A stretch of DNA of 64,000 bases, from positions 1,612,001 to 1,676,000 of the forward strand of contig NZ_CP182485.1 of the NCBI RefSeq assembly GCF_048282545.1. The letters run 5' to 3'. How positions within the stretch are numbered: position 1 is the stretch's first letter; each line of letters starts with the position of its first letter. Made by a program: the position numbers and the translations under genes. This document shows, piece by piece, positions 1 to 9,741 of this stretch. Source of the stretch: Opacimonas immobilis (GTDB taxonomy: Bacteria; Pseudomonadota; Gammaproteobacteria; Enterobacterales; Alteromonadaceae). The notes under the pieces are model-generated. The model searched no databases and was not told where the DNA came from. It saw nothing but the letters and a program-made list of their open reading frames with translations.

Positions 1-1
1 A

Positions 2-322
2 AGTCATTTTGCCCACTATCCTCCAGGGGCGTTCTACAAGCGCCATTATGATGCGTTTCACGGTCAAGCCAATCGAATCTTGTCTATAGTAGTCTATCTC
101 AACCCACACTGGCCATTAGCTGCAGGAGGCGAACTGGTCTTATATCGAGATGATCGGGATGTTGAGGGGATTAAAGTGACGCCAGCTCTGGGTACGATTG
201 TCACTTTTTTAAGTGAAGAGTTTCCCCATGAGGTCTTACCGGCGACTCAAGACCGCTATTCTATCGCCGGCTGGTTCCGCTTGAATACTTCCATTAATAA
301 TCAAATTGACCCGTCCCGATGA
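2..322 (+). CDS. 2OG-Fe(II) oxygenase, C-terminal part
   Basis: The gene is cut by the left edge of the window and the reading frame is open from base 2. The visible part looks like the catalytic core of a 2-oxoglutarate/Fe(II) dioxygenase of the prolyl 4-hydroxylase / SM-20 type. An H-x-D pair (HYD, near base 44) and a distal His (FPHEV) would bind iron, and the Arg of DRYSIAGWFR would bind 2-oxoglutarate. The SIVVYLNPHW strand and the GGELVLY turn are typical of the family. The substrate cannot be told from sequence; in bacteria such proteins hydroxylate proteins or small molecules. It probably ends its own transcription unit, since ppnP starts 175 bases later. Confidence 0.75.
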   Translation, partial: SHFAHYPPGAFYKRHYDAFHGQANRILSIVVYLNPHWPLAAGGELVLYRDDRDVEGIKVTPALGTIVTFLSEEFPHEVLPATQDRYSIAGWFRLNTSINNQIDPSR

Positions 323-496
323 TGCTTTATGCGGCATAATTGAGTCCACACTCAGTCCTTCTGCGCATAGTCATATCGGTAATTTGGATCTATGACTAAC
401 TAACCATTTGGTTGGCGATAGATAGAATTCCATTGCAATCCTTGTAGCGGTTCGTTATTCTCCGCCTCCTCATTCATTACAGTTGAATAATCATCC

Positions 497-775
497 ATGA
501 ACATTAATAAATATTTTGAAGACAACGTTATCTCGATTGGTTTTGATGCACCAGAAGGGCATGTCAGCTCTGGCGTGATGAGTCCTGGTGAGTATGCATT
601 TGGTACCAGCCAAAAAGAACGCATGGTCGTCGTACACGGTGCATTAGAAGTGCGCCTTCCAAATACAACTGAGTGGCAAGTGTTTGCCGCGGGGACCGAA
701 TTTAATGTGGATGCCAATGTGACGTTCGATGTGAAGGTCGCAGAGCCAACGGCGTATCTTTGTTACTATAGTTAA
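497..775 (+). CDS. ppnP: Pyrimidine/purine nucleoside phosphorylase PpnP
   Basis: A 92-residue protein of the PpnP (YaiE, DUF1255) family, which folds as a single small cupin. Family members cleave nucleosides with phosphate to give a free base and ribose-1-phosphate. The conserved stretches SSGVMSPGEYAFGTSQKERM, the VVHGALEV turn and the FAAGTEF strand are all present, and the length matches the usual 93-94 residues. The start is the ATG before NINKYFEDNV; no strong Shine-Dalgarno is visible. The gene converges on dgcA, with 14 bases between the two stops. Confidence 0.93.
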   Translation: MNINKYFEDNVISIGFDAPEGHVSSGVMSPGEYAFGTSQKERMVVVHGALEVRLPNTTEWQVFAAGTEFNVDANVTFDVKVAEPTAYLCYYS

Positions 776-789
776 TCTTAGCAAAAGCG

Positions 790-1773
790 CTATGTATAAA
801 AATCACTGCCCTTGATTTGAAAATATGGCGCGCTATCTTCGGCCAATAAAGCGGGTCCGTCTAAATCGATAACCGATGCATAAGTACTGAGCAACACACT
901 TGGCGCCATCGCCAAGGAGGTGCCAACCATACAGCCCAGCATGATGATTTTTTCAAGTGTTTGGCAGGTATGTACCATCTTTATTGCTTCACTTAATCCA
1001 CCTGATTTGTCTAATTTGATATTAAACGCTTGATACAAATGGGCTAAACGCTTGATATCTTCATGCGTATGGCACGACTCATCGGCGCAAATGGGGATTG
1101 AGCCAGCGTAATGCACCAGTTGCTCATCCATTCCTGCGGGGATGGGTTGTTCAATTAACGCGATGGGCAATGACTCAAGTTCCTGGATCACTTCATTGAG
1201 TAACTCAATAGACCAGGCTTCGTTGGCATCAATGACGAGCGTGGATTGGGGGGATATTTGGTGAATTTGGGTTATTTTGGCCACGATGTCATGTGCATCG
1301 AGTTTGACTTTGAGCCATTTGGGCTGGCCTAACGCTTGAGTTTCCTGCGTCATCACGTCAATGCTATCAACGCTGATCGTACGGCAAGTTTGGATGCAAT
1401 CTGGATAAACAAAGGGCTTAGGAAGACGCTCGACAAGTGGGGGAAGTTTGGTCAAAGGACATTGTTCTGTTTCGGCCCACAATGCCCACAGAGCACAATT
1501 GACTGCGTTTTTAGCCGCGCCAGGTGGGAGCATTTTATCTAATACCACAAACGCATCAGTGATGTTAGCCGGTAATTGAAGAGATTGGATTTGCTCAATG
1601 ACCGATGACTGGGTTTCGTTGTAGCGCGAATAGGGGACGCATTCCCCGCGACCGGTTGCCTTACCCAATCTCAATTCCACCTCCACAACATCGGCATGAT
1701 GTTTCGTTGCGCGTGAAATTTTAAAGGCGCGCTTTAAGGGATATTGTCGAGGATGGGGGCTGATTGCGATCAT
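790..1773 (-). CDS. dgcA: Enolase-superfamily epimerase, probable N-acetyl-D-Glu racemase / Ala-Glu epimerase
   Basis: A 327-residue member of the enolase superfamily, muconate-lactonising-enzyme subgroup, close to the L-Ala-D/L-Glu epimerases. The barrel shows the K-x-K pair (WLKVKLD), the metal ligands in VIDANEAW, ALIEQPI and CADES, and the second catalytic Lys in NIKLDKSGG. The start overlaps the stop of the upstream DUF1611 gene by ATGA, so the two are co-translated. In marine Proteobacteria this pair is known as DgcN-DgcA: DgcN acetylates D-glutamate and DgcA racemises N-acetyl-D-glutamate to the L form. Without that neighbour I would have called it a muropeptide dipeptide epimerase (YcjG-like), which remains the main alternative. 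Confidence 0.85.
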   Translation of the reverse strand: MIAISPHPRQYPLKRAFKISRATKHHADVVEVELRLGKATGRGECVPYSRYNETQSSVIEQIQSLQLPANITDAFVVLDKMLPPGAAKNAVNCALWALWAETEQCPLTKLPPLVERLPKPFVYPDCIQTCRTISVDSIDVMTQETQALGQPKWLKVKLDAHDIVAKITQIHQISPQSTLVIDANEAWSIELLNEVIQELESLPIALIEQPIPAGMDEQLVHYAGSIPICADESCHTHEDIKRLAHLYQAFNIKLDKSGGLSEAIKMVHTCQTLEKIIMLGCMVGTSLAMAPSVLLSTYASVIDLDGPALLAEDSAPYFQIKGSDFYT

Positions 1774-2765
1774 AATTGATCAATGATCGGCGCAACGCCA
1801 TGTCGTACCGGATCAACACATGGTAATCCCGTTTCATCCGAATAGGCTTGGCACGCTTGTAAAGCCGTCTGCTCATCCACCGCAGAAGTATTTAAACAAA
1901 TACCAGCGACACGACAATTGGGATTGGTACGTCTGGCGTGTAATAAATTAACGTCGATGGTCTCAGTGATACTCGGTAGTGCATAATCAGGCAACCCGCG
2001 CACGTGAGTGCGACCTAATGCATGGCATACCACGATGGCATCGGGCTGCGCACCGTGTATTAAACCAATAGTGACGCCAGCAAAAGCCGGTTGAAATAAC
2101 GACCCTTGTCCTTCAATGACATCCCAATGTGCTGGATCATTATCCGGAGTCAGCGCTTCAATGGCACCTGAGATAAAATCCGCCACGACACAGTCTACGG
2201 CAACGCCTTCTCCGGCAATCAATATCCCGCATTGGCCTGTAGCACGAAACGTGGCTGGCTGGCCTCGGGCTTCGAGCTCTTTGTGTAAGGCGAGGGTAGA
2301 ATACATCTTGCCAACAGAGCAATCTGTGCCCACCGTTAACAAGCGTTTCCCGGTGCGTTTTGCGCCATTTCCTGTGTGATAGCGAGTCGTAGGATGGCGT
2401 ATATCTTGAAGCGCAACGTGATATTGAGCCGCAGCATTAGATAGCTCGGCTTGATCGCTGAGTTTATCATGCAAACCATTGACAATATTCATGCCTAGCG
2501 CCATGGCTTCTTGAATGATCGCAAAATGCTCAGGGTCAATGTGCCCACCGGCATTGTTAAACCCCAATACAAACGTTTTTGCACCGGCCTTAGCTGCTTC
2601 TTCAAGCGAGAGTGACTGCAATCCTGTTGAAACGGTACAGTCTGGGCCTTTGATTTCACCCACGCAGAGTTCTGGGCGCCAATAAGCAATACTGGCGGCC
2701 ATTTTGAGGCCAAGGATATCGGTTGCGTTGCCAAGGTAAACAGCATATGGGGGAGTAAGTTGCAT
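1770..2765 (-). CDS. dgcN: DUF1611 protein, probable D-glutamate N-acetyltransferase
   Basis: A 331-residue DUF1611 protein if started at the ATG at 2765, which begins MQLTPPYAVYLGNATD. A TTG further upstream would add 29 residues unlike the family, so I reject it. An N-terminal Rossmann-like domain (WRPELCVGEIKG) is followed by a P-loop-like domain with VGTDCSVGKMYST and RATGQCGI. The gene pairs with the enolase-superfamily gene downstream (ATGA overlap). In the described DgcN-DgcA route the enzyme puts an acetyl group on D-glutamate, so the racemised product can feed N-acetyl-L-glutamate and glutamate metabolism. Function rests on family and gene pairing. Confidence 0.82.
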   Translation of the reverse strand: MQLTPPYAVYLGNATDILGLKMAASIAYWRPELCVGEIKGPDCTVSTGLQSLSLEEAAKAGAKTFVLGFNNAGGHIDPEHFAIIQEAMALGMNIVNGLHDKLSDQAELSNAAAQYHVALQDIRHPTTRYHTGNGAKRTGKRLLTVGTDCSVGKMYSTLALHKELEARGQPATFRATGQCGILIAGEGVAVDCVVADFISGAIEALTPDNDPAHWDVIEGQGSLFQPAFAGVTIGLIHGAQPDAIVVCHALGRTHVRGLPDYALPSITETIDVNLLHARRTNPNCRVAGICLNTSAVDEQTALQACQAYSDETGLPCVDPVRHGVAPIIDQL

Positions 2766-2835
2766 GATAAAAGACGTTATTAACTTGTGATGAATGCAAT
2801 GTATTTTATCTATGCTGAGATGTAAATAGGATAAT

Positions 2836-2867
2836 GGATAAAAGCTCTGCAATGCAGAGCTTTATCC
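2836..2867 (-). terminator. Intrinsic terminator of the RND operon
   Basis: On the minus strand, arms AAAGCTCTGC and GCAGAGCTTT pair across a 3-nt loop. The outer bases GGAT/ATCC extend the stem, and TTTT lies on the 3' side. It sits just after the RND permease stop and before dgcN, so it separates the two minus-strand units. Confidence 0.8.
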
Positions 2868-2882
2868 GTTCATTTCATCCGT

Positions 2883-5800
2883 TCAAATCACCTTAGGCTT
2901 GGTGTTTTTACCGAATCCAGAAGGGCTAGTGACTATTCGGTATACCCACTTAAACGGTTTGTTCAAGTCTTGCAAAATCAAATACAAACACGGTACGAGC
3001 ACCAAGGTGACTAGGGTGGCATACATTACAGCGAAGCCTAGTCCGACGGCCATAGGGATCACGAAGGAGGCTTGTAAGCTGGTTTCGAACATGATGGGCA
3101 AGACTCCACAGAACGTCGTGATTGAGGTCAGCGTAATGGCACGGAAGCGCGCACAGCCTGCCTCTACGACGGCTTCTTTGATGGCCGTGCCTTGTCTGCG
3201 ACGTTGATTAATGAAATCCGTCATGACCAAGGAGTCATTGATCACAACCCCTGCAGCGGCGATCAGACCAAACGTCGACATCATGGACAAATCCAATCCT
3301 AATAAGAAATGGCCCCATATCGCCCCAGTCATCGAAAACGGGATCACCGACATGATGATCAGAGGTTGCCCATAACTTTTGAGCGGTACGGCGAGTAAGA
3401 TATAGACCAATATCATCCCGGCAACAAAAAACATGATCTGTTCGTTTTGTTGCGCTTGTTGCTCTTCGATGCTGCCACCAAGTTCGGTACGGACGTTAGG
3501 GAATCGCTCGAAAAGCTGAGGCAATAACTCATCTTTGATTTGTTTCACCACTTCATTAGGTTCGACTTGTTCCTCATCAATCGCGCCCCAAACATATACA
3601 GAACGGTAGCCTGATTCACGACGAATATACGATACGCCTTCGGTTTCTATGAGTTCCACCACATCGCCGAGCATCACTTCTCCGCCACGCGGGGTTGTGA
3701 TCAAAGTGTATTTAAGATCGGAGAAGCGTTCACGCGTGAGTTGTGGATAGCGCACCATGACTTTGACTTCTTCGCCGTTGCGAATGATCCGTTGCGCTTC
3801 TCCGCCATAGAAGCTTAAGCCCACTTGGCGAGCAATGCTCGACAGATCTAAACCCAGTTGCTCAGCCACAGGCAACAACCGCATTTGGATTTCTTTGTTG
3901 GCAGGATCAATAGTTGAGCTGATATCGAACAAGCCTTTTTGCTGTTGCAATAGCTCGATAAAGTAACGACCTGCGGCATTGAGAGTAGGGATATCTGCAC
4001 CATATATAGCGTATCCAAATTCACCATCCTGACCGCCGCCATTGACGTCATCTTGAATACTCAATGATTTCATGCCAGCAATTTCGGGCATGGCTTCTCG
4101 CCAGCGACGCGCCAGTTCAAAAGTGTCAATTGGGCGCAGCTCTTCATCGACCAGTGGGATCACTAAGCGACCATCGGTACGTCCTTGATTAAACGCGAGT
4201 AAATCACGGATCATCTTTTGTCCGTACTCTTTTTCGATTTGAGTATCGACGTCTAACACGACTTGCTCAATGGTTTTGATGGCATTCACTGTCGTGGCAT
4301 CTGAAACGGTCTCACTCATCTCAATGCGGATCGAGGGAAAATCATGTGGCACCTTGGGGTTCGGTACCATACGCACATAGTTGGCTTGAACCAGGCCAAA
4401 GCTGATCAGCAAAATCGCGGTAAACGCCGCAAACACCGACCAGCGCCAATGCGTACAACGCTCAATAAAACGCTTGTATTTACCATTAATGAAACCAAAG
4501 TACACGCCATTAAATTTGTGGCGCCAGCTGGTTTCTTTGAGTGGTTTGAAGTGGGTGTGTGCAATATGCGCCGGCAAAATCAATTTCGACTCAATCAAAC
4601 TAAAGGCCAAACATAAGATCACTACGACAGCAATATTAAAGAAGAACGCGCCTTCTGGGCCGGACGACATAACAAACGGCGCAAACACCGCCATCGTCGT
4701 TAACACCCCAAATGTGGCCGGGGTCGCCACGCGTTTGGCACCACGCACAACCGTATTCACACCGCCGCCGTCTTGTTCAATTTCAGTGTAGGCGGATTCT
4801 CCTATGACGATGGCATCATCGACCACAATTCCCAGCACCATGATGAACGCAAATAACGATAAAATATTAATGGTGACACCAAACACCGGCATCATCATGG
4901 CTGCGCCTAAGAAACAGACTGGTAAGCCGACCATGACCCAAAAGGCGAGTTTAAAGCGCAAAAACAAGGTGAGCATTAACGCAACCAGAATTGCCCCTTG
5001 CACCAAGTTTCCTAACATCATGTCCAGTCGCGCATTGAGATAATAGGTCATGTCTACAAGGATCTTGATTTGCATGCCTGAGGGGAGTTCTGAGTTTTTC
5101 TTTTCGATATACGCTTTGACGCTTTCTGCGACTGGGATCGTATCTTGGGTTTTGGTGGCTTTAACCGACATAAAAATTGCATTATCACCCGAGTAGCTAA
5201 AATAGCGCTCGCCTTCGGTGAAGCCATCTTTGATGGTGGCGACTTCTTTGAGTAGCACTCGACCCCCATTATGGCCGATCACCACTGGGATGTTGCGAAA
5301 CTCTTCGCCGTTGTACATTTGTTCTTCAACTCGAACGGCGATGGTGCCGCCGTCGGTGCGAACTTGACCAGCTGAGAAGTTCGCAGAATAGCGTCGTACT
5401 GCATTTAAGACATCATTAATGGTTAGATTGTACTGACGCAAAGTATCCGGTAAAACTTCAATGGCAATTTCATCTTGCGGTGCACTGACGCTGGCAAGGG
5501 ACACATTCTGCAGTTGCAGAAGTTCGTTTTCGATTTGCAAAGCAACGGGTTTGAGTTTTTCTAATGGATAATCACCCACTAAAGACATCTCAATCACGTC
5601 TTGCTGGAACTCGGCTTGGGTCACCTGAATCGGCTCCATATCTGCCGGAAAGGTACCGATACTGTCAACCCGAGTACGGATTTTGTCTAACACCACATTG
5701 ATGTCTTCACCCTCGCGAATGCGTAAGCTGATGCGGCCACCGTTGCGAAACGAGCGTGAAATACTTTGTTTGACTTCGGTAATATCTTTAATCGCTTCTT

Positions 5801-6059
5801 CGATTTTGATTAAAATACTTTCTTCAATTTCACGAGGAGCCGCGCCTGGATAGGTGGCTTGAATGTTGATCCAGTTAATTTCGATGTTCGGAAACATCTG
5901 GCGTTGAATGGTGTTGTAACTGACTAAGCCCATAACAATGATAAACACCATCATCAAATTGGCAGCCACTGGATTGTTGGCAAAAAAGGCTATTAAACCG
6001 GTTTCTTTTTGGTATACCGGCTCTGAGGCTTGGGTGGGTGAATTAGGTAAATCGCTCAT
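2883..6059 (-). CDS. RND efflux pump inner-membrane permease (AcrB/HAE1-like)
   Basis: A 1058-residue RND-family transporter, full length for the HAE1/hydrophobe class. It has an N-terminal TM helix (residues ~22-45), a periplasmic porter domain with the AREIEESILIKIEEAI stretch, TM2-6 with the proton-relay aspartates in GIVVDDAIVIGE, a second periplasmic domain and a final TM bundle. It would form the inner-membrane proton-driven trimer, using the adaptor encoded immediately upstream (9-nt gap) and an outer-membrane channel that is not in this window. The substrate is unknown. No TetR- or MarR-type regulator lies beside the pair. Confidence 0.93.
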   Translation of the reverse strand: MSDLPNSPTQASEPVYQKETGLIAFFANNPVAANLMMVFIIVMGLVSYNTIQRQMFPNIEINWINIQATYPGAAPREIEESILIKIEEAIKDITEVKQSISRSFRNGGRISLRIREGEDINVVLDKIRTRVDSIGTFPADMEPIQVTQAEFQQDVIEMSLVGDYPLEKLKPVALQIENELLQLQNVSLASVSAPQDEIAIEVLPDTLRQYNLTINDVLNAVRRYSANFSAGQVRTDGGTIAVRVEEQMYNGEEFRNIPVVIGHNGGRVLLKEVATIKDGFTEGERYFSYSGDNAIFMSVKATKTQDTIPVAESVKAYIEKKNSELPSGMQIKILVDMTYYLNARLDMMLGNLVQGAILVALMLTLFLRFKLAFWVMVGLPVCFLGAAMMMPVFGVTINILSLFAFIMVLGIVVDDAIVIGESAYTEIEQDGGGVNTVVRGAKRVATPATFGVLTTMAVFAPFVMSSGPEGAFFFNIAVVVILCLAFSLIESKLILPAHIAHTHFKPLKETSWRHKFNGVYFGFINGKYKRFIERCTHWRWSVFAAFTAILLISFGLVQANYVRMVPNPKVPHDFPSIRIEMSETVSDATTVNAIKTIEQVVLDVDTQIEKEYGQKMIRDLLAFNQGRTDGRLVIPLVDEELRPIDTFELARRWREAMPEIAGMKSLSIQDDVNGGGQDGEFGYAIYGADIPTLNAAGRYFIELLQQQKGLFDISSTIDPANKEIQMRLLPVAEQLGLDLSSIARQVGLSFYGGEAQRIIRNGEEVKVMVRYPQLTRERFSDLKYTLITTPRGGEVMLGDVVELIETEGVSYIRRESGYRSVYVWGAIDEEQVEPNEVVKQIKDELLPQLFERFPNVRTELGGSIEEQQAQQNEQIMFFVAGMILVYILLAVPLKSYGQPLIIMSVIPFSMTGAIWGHFLLGLDLSMMSTFGLIAAAGVVINDSLVMTDFINQRRRQGTAIKEAVVEAGCARFRAITLTSITTFCGVLPIMFETSLQASFVIPMAVGLGFAVMYATLVTLVLVPCLYLILQDLNKPFKWVYRIVTSPSGFGKNTKPKVI

Positions 6060-6068
6060 GAGAACTCC

Positions 6069-7289
6069 TTACTCACTTTGACTATCAGACGCGGTTGGGG
6101 TGGCCACGACTTCATTTTTGTCATTGGTGATCTTGACTTCCATCCCATCGAGTGGGTACTCAGGCAAGGTCATGACGACTTTATCATTTGGCTCTAGGCC
6201 GGAATCAATGTAAAAATACTTGCCTTCTTCACGCAACACGGTTACGTTTTTGATGCGTAATTTGTTCTCGTTATCCACCACCCAAACACGGCGATTATTG
6301 ACTAACGTTTGCGGCAGTTTATACACATTTTCAATCGTAATACCCTTGAATTGCACATCGACGAAGGTACCGAATTTAAGTGGCTCAGCATCGCTTATTA
6401 GCCCGTATGGATCATTGATTTCGACCACTAACTGACTCATGCGTGTGTTGCTATCAACGATCCCCAAATCCCGGGTTATACTGCCTTTGCGAGTGGTTTT
6501 ATCAATGTTTCTCGCATGCAAAGTGGCATTCGCACCAACGATATTGTCTGGTAAAAATACCGCATCAAATCCCGCTACTGGAAACACCAATTCAGCGGTT
6601 TCAATGTTATTTAAGCGCGCGACTTCAATGCCGCGATTCACAAACTGACCGACGCCAATATTGCGCATGATGATCAAGGCATCATATGGTGCTCTCACCG
6701 TGGTGTCATTGAGATCGCGTTGCGCTAACTTGAGACGAGCTTGCGCGGATTTAACCGCAGCTTGGGCACTTAATAACTGAGGTTTGCGCAAATACAAATC
6801 AGTGACGTTGACTTTGGGCAAGTTCTTCGCTTCGCGTTTGGCGACATTAGCGCGAGCCTGCTCTTCGATCAAAGCGGCTTGGGCGCGGGATAGTTCTGAT
6901 TCCGCTTGCCATACAGCGGCTTCATAAGCGTCTTTTTCGATGGTAAACAATACATCACCGCGCTTAACCAATCCGCCTGCAACAAAATTAGGATGCAAGC
7001 TCTCGACTTCACCAGACACCTGCGCCGAGAGAGCGGTGGATTCTTTGGGCTTGATTTCGCCGTTGCCACTGATAATAACCGTGTGGTCGGTCGGCTGGAT
7101 CGCTTGATAGCTAATGTTGGGACGTGTATCGACGGGCTTTTTTTCTTCGCTGTCTTGTGCGGTCGCTTTGATCCCTAACATACCCGCAATGCCAACCACG
7201 AGAATCGCAATGGGCATGCCGATTTTGATAAGTAAACTCTTGCGAGTGCCGTTTGCAGATGTCTGTGAAGATGCGTTCGAGATGGACAT
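6069..7289 (-). CDS. RND efflux periplasmic adaptor (MFP) subunit
   Basis: A 406-residue membrane-fusion protein. One N-terminal TM helix (residues ~20-44, LIKIGMPIAILVVGIAGMLG) anchors it. A lipoyl-like half (SGEVESLHP, LVKRGDVLFTIE), a coiled-coil hairpin (~115-185), a beta-barrel and a membrane-proximal domain follow. It would link the permease downstream to an outer-membrane factor. It is the first gene of the two-gene unit. The 257-base gap upstream must hold the promoter, but I cannot pick one with confidence; a weak inverted repeat AACTGA/TCAGTT lies at 7324-7343. Confidence 0.92.
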   Translation of the reverse strand: MSISNASSQTSANGTRKSLLIKIGMPIAILVVGIAGMLGIKATAQDSEEKKPVDTRPNISYQAIQPTDHTVIISGNGEIKPKESTALSAQVSGEVESLHPNFVAGGLVKRGDVLFTIEKDAYEAAVWQAESELSRAQAALIEEQARANVAKREAKNLPKVNVTDLYLRKPQLLSAQAAVKSAQARLKLAQRDLNDTTVRAPYDALIIMRNIGVGQFVNRGIEVARLNNIETAELVFPVAGFDAVFLPDNIVGANATLHARNIDKTTRKGSITRDLGIVDSNTRMSQLVVEINDPYGLISDAEPLKFGTFVDVQFKGITIENVYKLPQTLVNNRRVWVVDNENKLRIKNVTVLREEGKYFYIDSGLEPNDKVVMTLPEYPLDGMEVKITNDKNEVVATPTASDSQSE

Positions 7290-7546
7290 GTGTTTACCTT
7301 AAAAATTTTGACAGGATAAGCATAACTGAACTAATTGTCAGTTTGTGTCAGCAAATGTAACAATCTGTTCGATCCTCACGTCATATTTGACATAGCAAGT
7401 GCCAGATATGGCATAACTGCATGGGATGATTTTTATCATTACATTAACTTCATTTATATCAATCACTTACGGTTAACTATTTTATGGCATATAGATTGCT
7501 ATTGTTATCATGTTACAAAGCAATTATGTCAAAATCGGAGAAAAAA

Positions 7547-8233
7547 ATGAAATGTAGAATGATGTTCTTATTAGGTGCCATGACATCGCTCATCAATTGT
7601 GGTGGGAATCATAACACGGTCCCAACGCCGTTGGCTTCAACCAATCAAAATCAAAGCCAACAAACCGCCAACACGAACCCATTGTCAGCTCAACTTTCGC
7701 AACTGCCCTTAGGGACACTTTCTCCACTTGAGACAGAGGGGTTAGTGCTGATGAGAGAAGAGGAAAAACTCGCGCACGATGTATACCTGTCGTTATTCGA
7801 ACTATATGGTACACCTATTTTTAAAAATATCGGTGACAGTGAACAAACGCATACCGATGCGGTGGCACAATTGCTGATTCGGTACGGCATTGACGATCCT
7901 GTACAAAACACGGCAATCGGTGCCTTTACCAATGATGAATTTACGTATTTATACAATGGATTTGTGCAATCGGGTGATGTATCCGAATTAGAGGCTTTGT
8001 ATGTTGGTATAGAAATCGAAGAATTGGATATTTATGATATTGACCGGCTGAGTCAGGATGTGTATGACAATGATGATATCTTATTGGTATATAGCAATTT
8101 GATAAAAGGGTCCAGAAATCATCTGCGAGCTTTTTACAAACAAATTCAAAACAACCAAGGCAGCTACACACCGAAATACATTTCACAGTCATTATTTGAT
8201 GAAATCGTTAATTCACCGGTTGAAAAAAATTAG
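7547..8233 (+). CDS. DUF2202 lipoprotein
   Basis: A 228-residue predicted lipoprotein. The ATG at 7547 has CGGAG six bases upstream and opens a lipoprotein signal ending in the lipobox SLINC. An upstream ATG at 7484 would spoil that signal. After a Thr/Gln/Asn-rich linker, the body from LETEGLVLMREEEKLAHDVY is a ferritin-like DUF2202 domain. Its repeated E-E-x-K-L-A-x-D and E-x-x-H-x-D/x-A patterns (EEEKLAHDVY, SEQTHTDAV) suggest a helical bundle, possibly metal binding. Its biological role is not known to me. It converges on asnS across a shared hairpin. Confidence 0.85.
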   Translation: MKCRMMFLLGAMTSLINCGGNHNTVPTPLASTNQNQSQQTANTNPLSAQLSQLPLGTLSPLETEGLVLMREEEKLAHDVYLSLFELYGTPIFKNIGDSEQTHTDAVAQLLIRYGIDDPVQNTAIGAFTNDEFTYLYNGFVQSGDVSELEALYVGIEIEELDIYDIDRLSQDVYDNDDILLVYSNLIKGSRNHLRAFYKQIQNNQGSYTPKYISQSLFDEIVNSPVEKN

Positions 8234-8264
8234 ACTTGTGTGCGTAGTCCATCCCCAGTAAACA

Positions 8265-8283
8265 AGGCAGCGAAGCGCTGCCT
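8265..8283. terminator. Hairpin between convergent genes
   Basis: Arms AGGCAGCG and CGCTGCCT pair across a 3-nt loop. It lies between the DUF2202 gene and asnS. The T-rich tail is weak (TTGTTT on the minus side), so it is a probable terminator for asnS rather than a certain one. Confidence 0.55.
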
Positions 8284-8310
8284 GATTACGTCGAGTAGGA
8301 CTGAGTCGAA

Positions 8311-9708
8311 TCAGTAGTTCGCATTACCCGGTGTGCGTGGGAAGGGGATCACATCACGCACATTCTGCATACCTGTGACATAGGCAACCAGTCGTTCGAA
8401 GCCCAAACCGAAACCTGCGTGAGGTACGGTACCATAGCGACGCAAGTCACGATACCAGCTGTAATCTTCTTTGCTCAGTCCCATTTCTGCTAAACGCGCA
8501 TCAAAGACATCCAAACGCTCTTCCCGTTGAGAGCCACCAATGATTTCACCAATCCCTGGCGCCAAGACATCCATCGCGGCAACGGTTTTACCGTCATCGT
8601 TTAGGCGCATGTAAAATGCTTTAATGTCTTTGGGATAATTTTGCATGATGATCGGCGCACCAACGTGCTCTTCTGCCAAATAGCGCTCGTGCTCTGATGA
8701 CAAATCAATGCCCCAAGAAACAGGGAATTCAAAGTCCTTGCCACAGTTTTCCAAAATCGTGATCGCATCGGTGTAATCCATGCGCACAAAATCTTGTTCG
8801 ATGACTTTCTCTAAGCGGGAGATGGCGTCTTTATTGATGCGCTGAGCAAAAAACGCCATATCGTCGGCGCGTTCTTCTAATACCGCTTTGAATACATATT
8901 TCAGCATGTCTTCGGCCAGACCGGCGATGGTATTCAAATCGGCAAACGCGACTTCTGGCTCAACCATCCAAAACTCGGCCAAATGGCGCGACGTATTGGA
9001 GTTCTCGGCACGGAAAGTGGGGCCAAAGGTATATACTTTGGACATCGCTGTACAATAAGTTTCGACGTTGAGCTGACCCGATACGGTCAGGAAGGTCTCT
9101 TTGCCAAAAAAGTCTTCCGAATAGTCCACTTCGCCTTTGTCATCGCGTGGAATGTTCATCATGTCCAAGGTTGAGACGCGGAACATTTCACCGGCACCTT
9201 CAGTATCTGAAGCGGTTAGGATCGGTGTTGAGATCCACATATAGCCACGCTCATGGAAGAAACGGTGCACGGCTTGGCTCAAACAGTTGCGCACTCGTGT
9301 CACTGCGCCAATGACATTGGTACGAGGGCGAAGGTGTGCATGTTCGCGAAGGTATTCAATCGAATGGCGTTTGGCCGCCATAGGGTAGGTGTCTGGGTTT
9401 TCGACCCAACCGATCACGCGAATGTCGTTGGCCTCAAGCTCAAGCGCTTGGCCTTGCCCTTCGGAGGCTTTGACGGTGGCATCCACTTCTAATGAACAGC
9501 CCGCAGTTAATCGAGTGACTTCATCGTAATTGGCGAGGGTATTGAGGGCAATGACTTGTACGGGATCAAAACAGCTGCCATCGTGCAATGCAACGAAAGA
9601 CAAACCAGCTTTAGAATCGCGTCGGGTGCGCACCCAACCTTTTACGGTGACCGTATCACCGATTGCATAAGTACCGTTTAGTACATCAGTCACTGCGGCA
9701 TACGCCAT
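8311..9708 (-). CDS. asnS: Asparaginyl-tRNA synthetase
   Basis: A 465-residue class II aminoacyl-tRNA synthetase that charges tRNA-Asn in the cytoplasm. An OB-fold anticodon-binding domain (residues ~17-100, VTVKGWVRTRRDSK) precedes the catalytic domain. Motif 2 is visible in FGPTFRAENSNTSRHLAEFW and motif 3 in GFGLGFERLV. The length matches the E. coli enzyme (466). AGGAG lies nine bases before the ATG. It sits 69 bases downstream of bioA on the same strand, but a good promoter lies in that gap, so it is probably transcribed on its own. Confidence 0.98.
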   Translation of the reverse strand: MAYAAVTDVLNGTYAIGDTVTVKGWVRTRRDSKAGLSFVALHDGSCFDPVQVIALNTLANYDEVTRLTAGCSLEVDATVKASEGQGQALELEANDIRVIGWVENPDTYPMAAKRHSIEYLREHAHLRPRTNVIGAVTRVRNCLSQAVHRFFHERGYMWISTPILTASDTEGAGEMFRVSTLDMMNIPRDDKGEVDYSEDFFGKETFLTVSGQLNVETYCTAMSKVYTFGPTFRAENSNTSRHLAEFWMVEPEVAFADLNTIAGLAEDMLKYVFKAVLEERADDMAFFAQRINKDAISRLEKVIEQDFVRMDYTDAITILENCGKDFEFPVSWGIDLSSEHERYLAEEHVGAPIIMQNYPKDIKAFYMRLNDDGKTVAAMDVLAPGIGEIIGGSQREERLDVFDARLAEMGLSKEDYSWYRDLRRYGTVPHAGFGLGFERLVAYVTGMQNVRDVIPFPRTPGNANY

Positions 9709-9741
9709 AGTTAATTACTCCTAAATTTTTGCTTGCGCGGG

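Noticed and set aside
4344..5043. Plus-strand open frames inside the RND permease
   Set aside because: They are antisense to a well-conserved permease and lack ribosome sites or family features.
7324..7343. Operator for the RND operon (AACTGA/TCAGTT)
   Set aside because: Arms are only six bases and no regulator gene is adjacent; could be chance.
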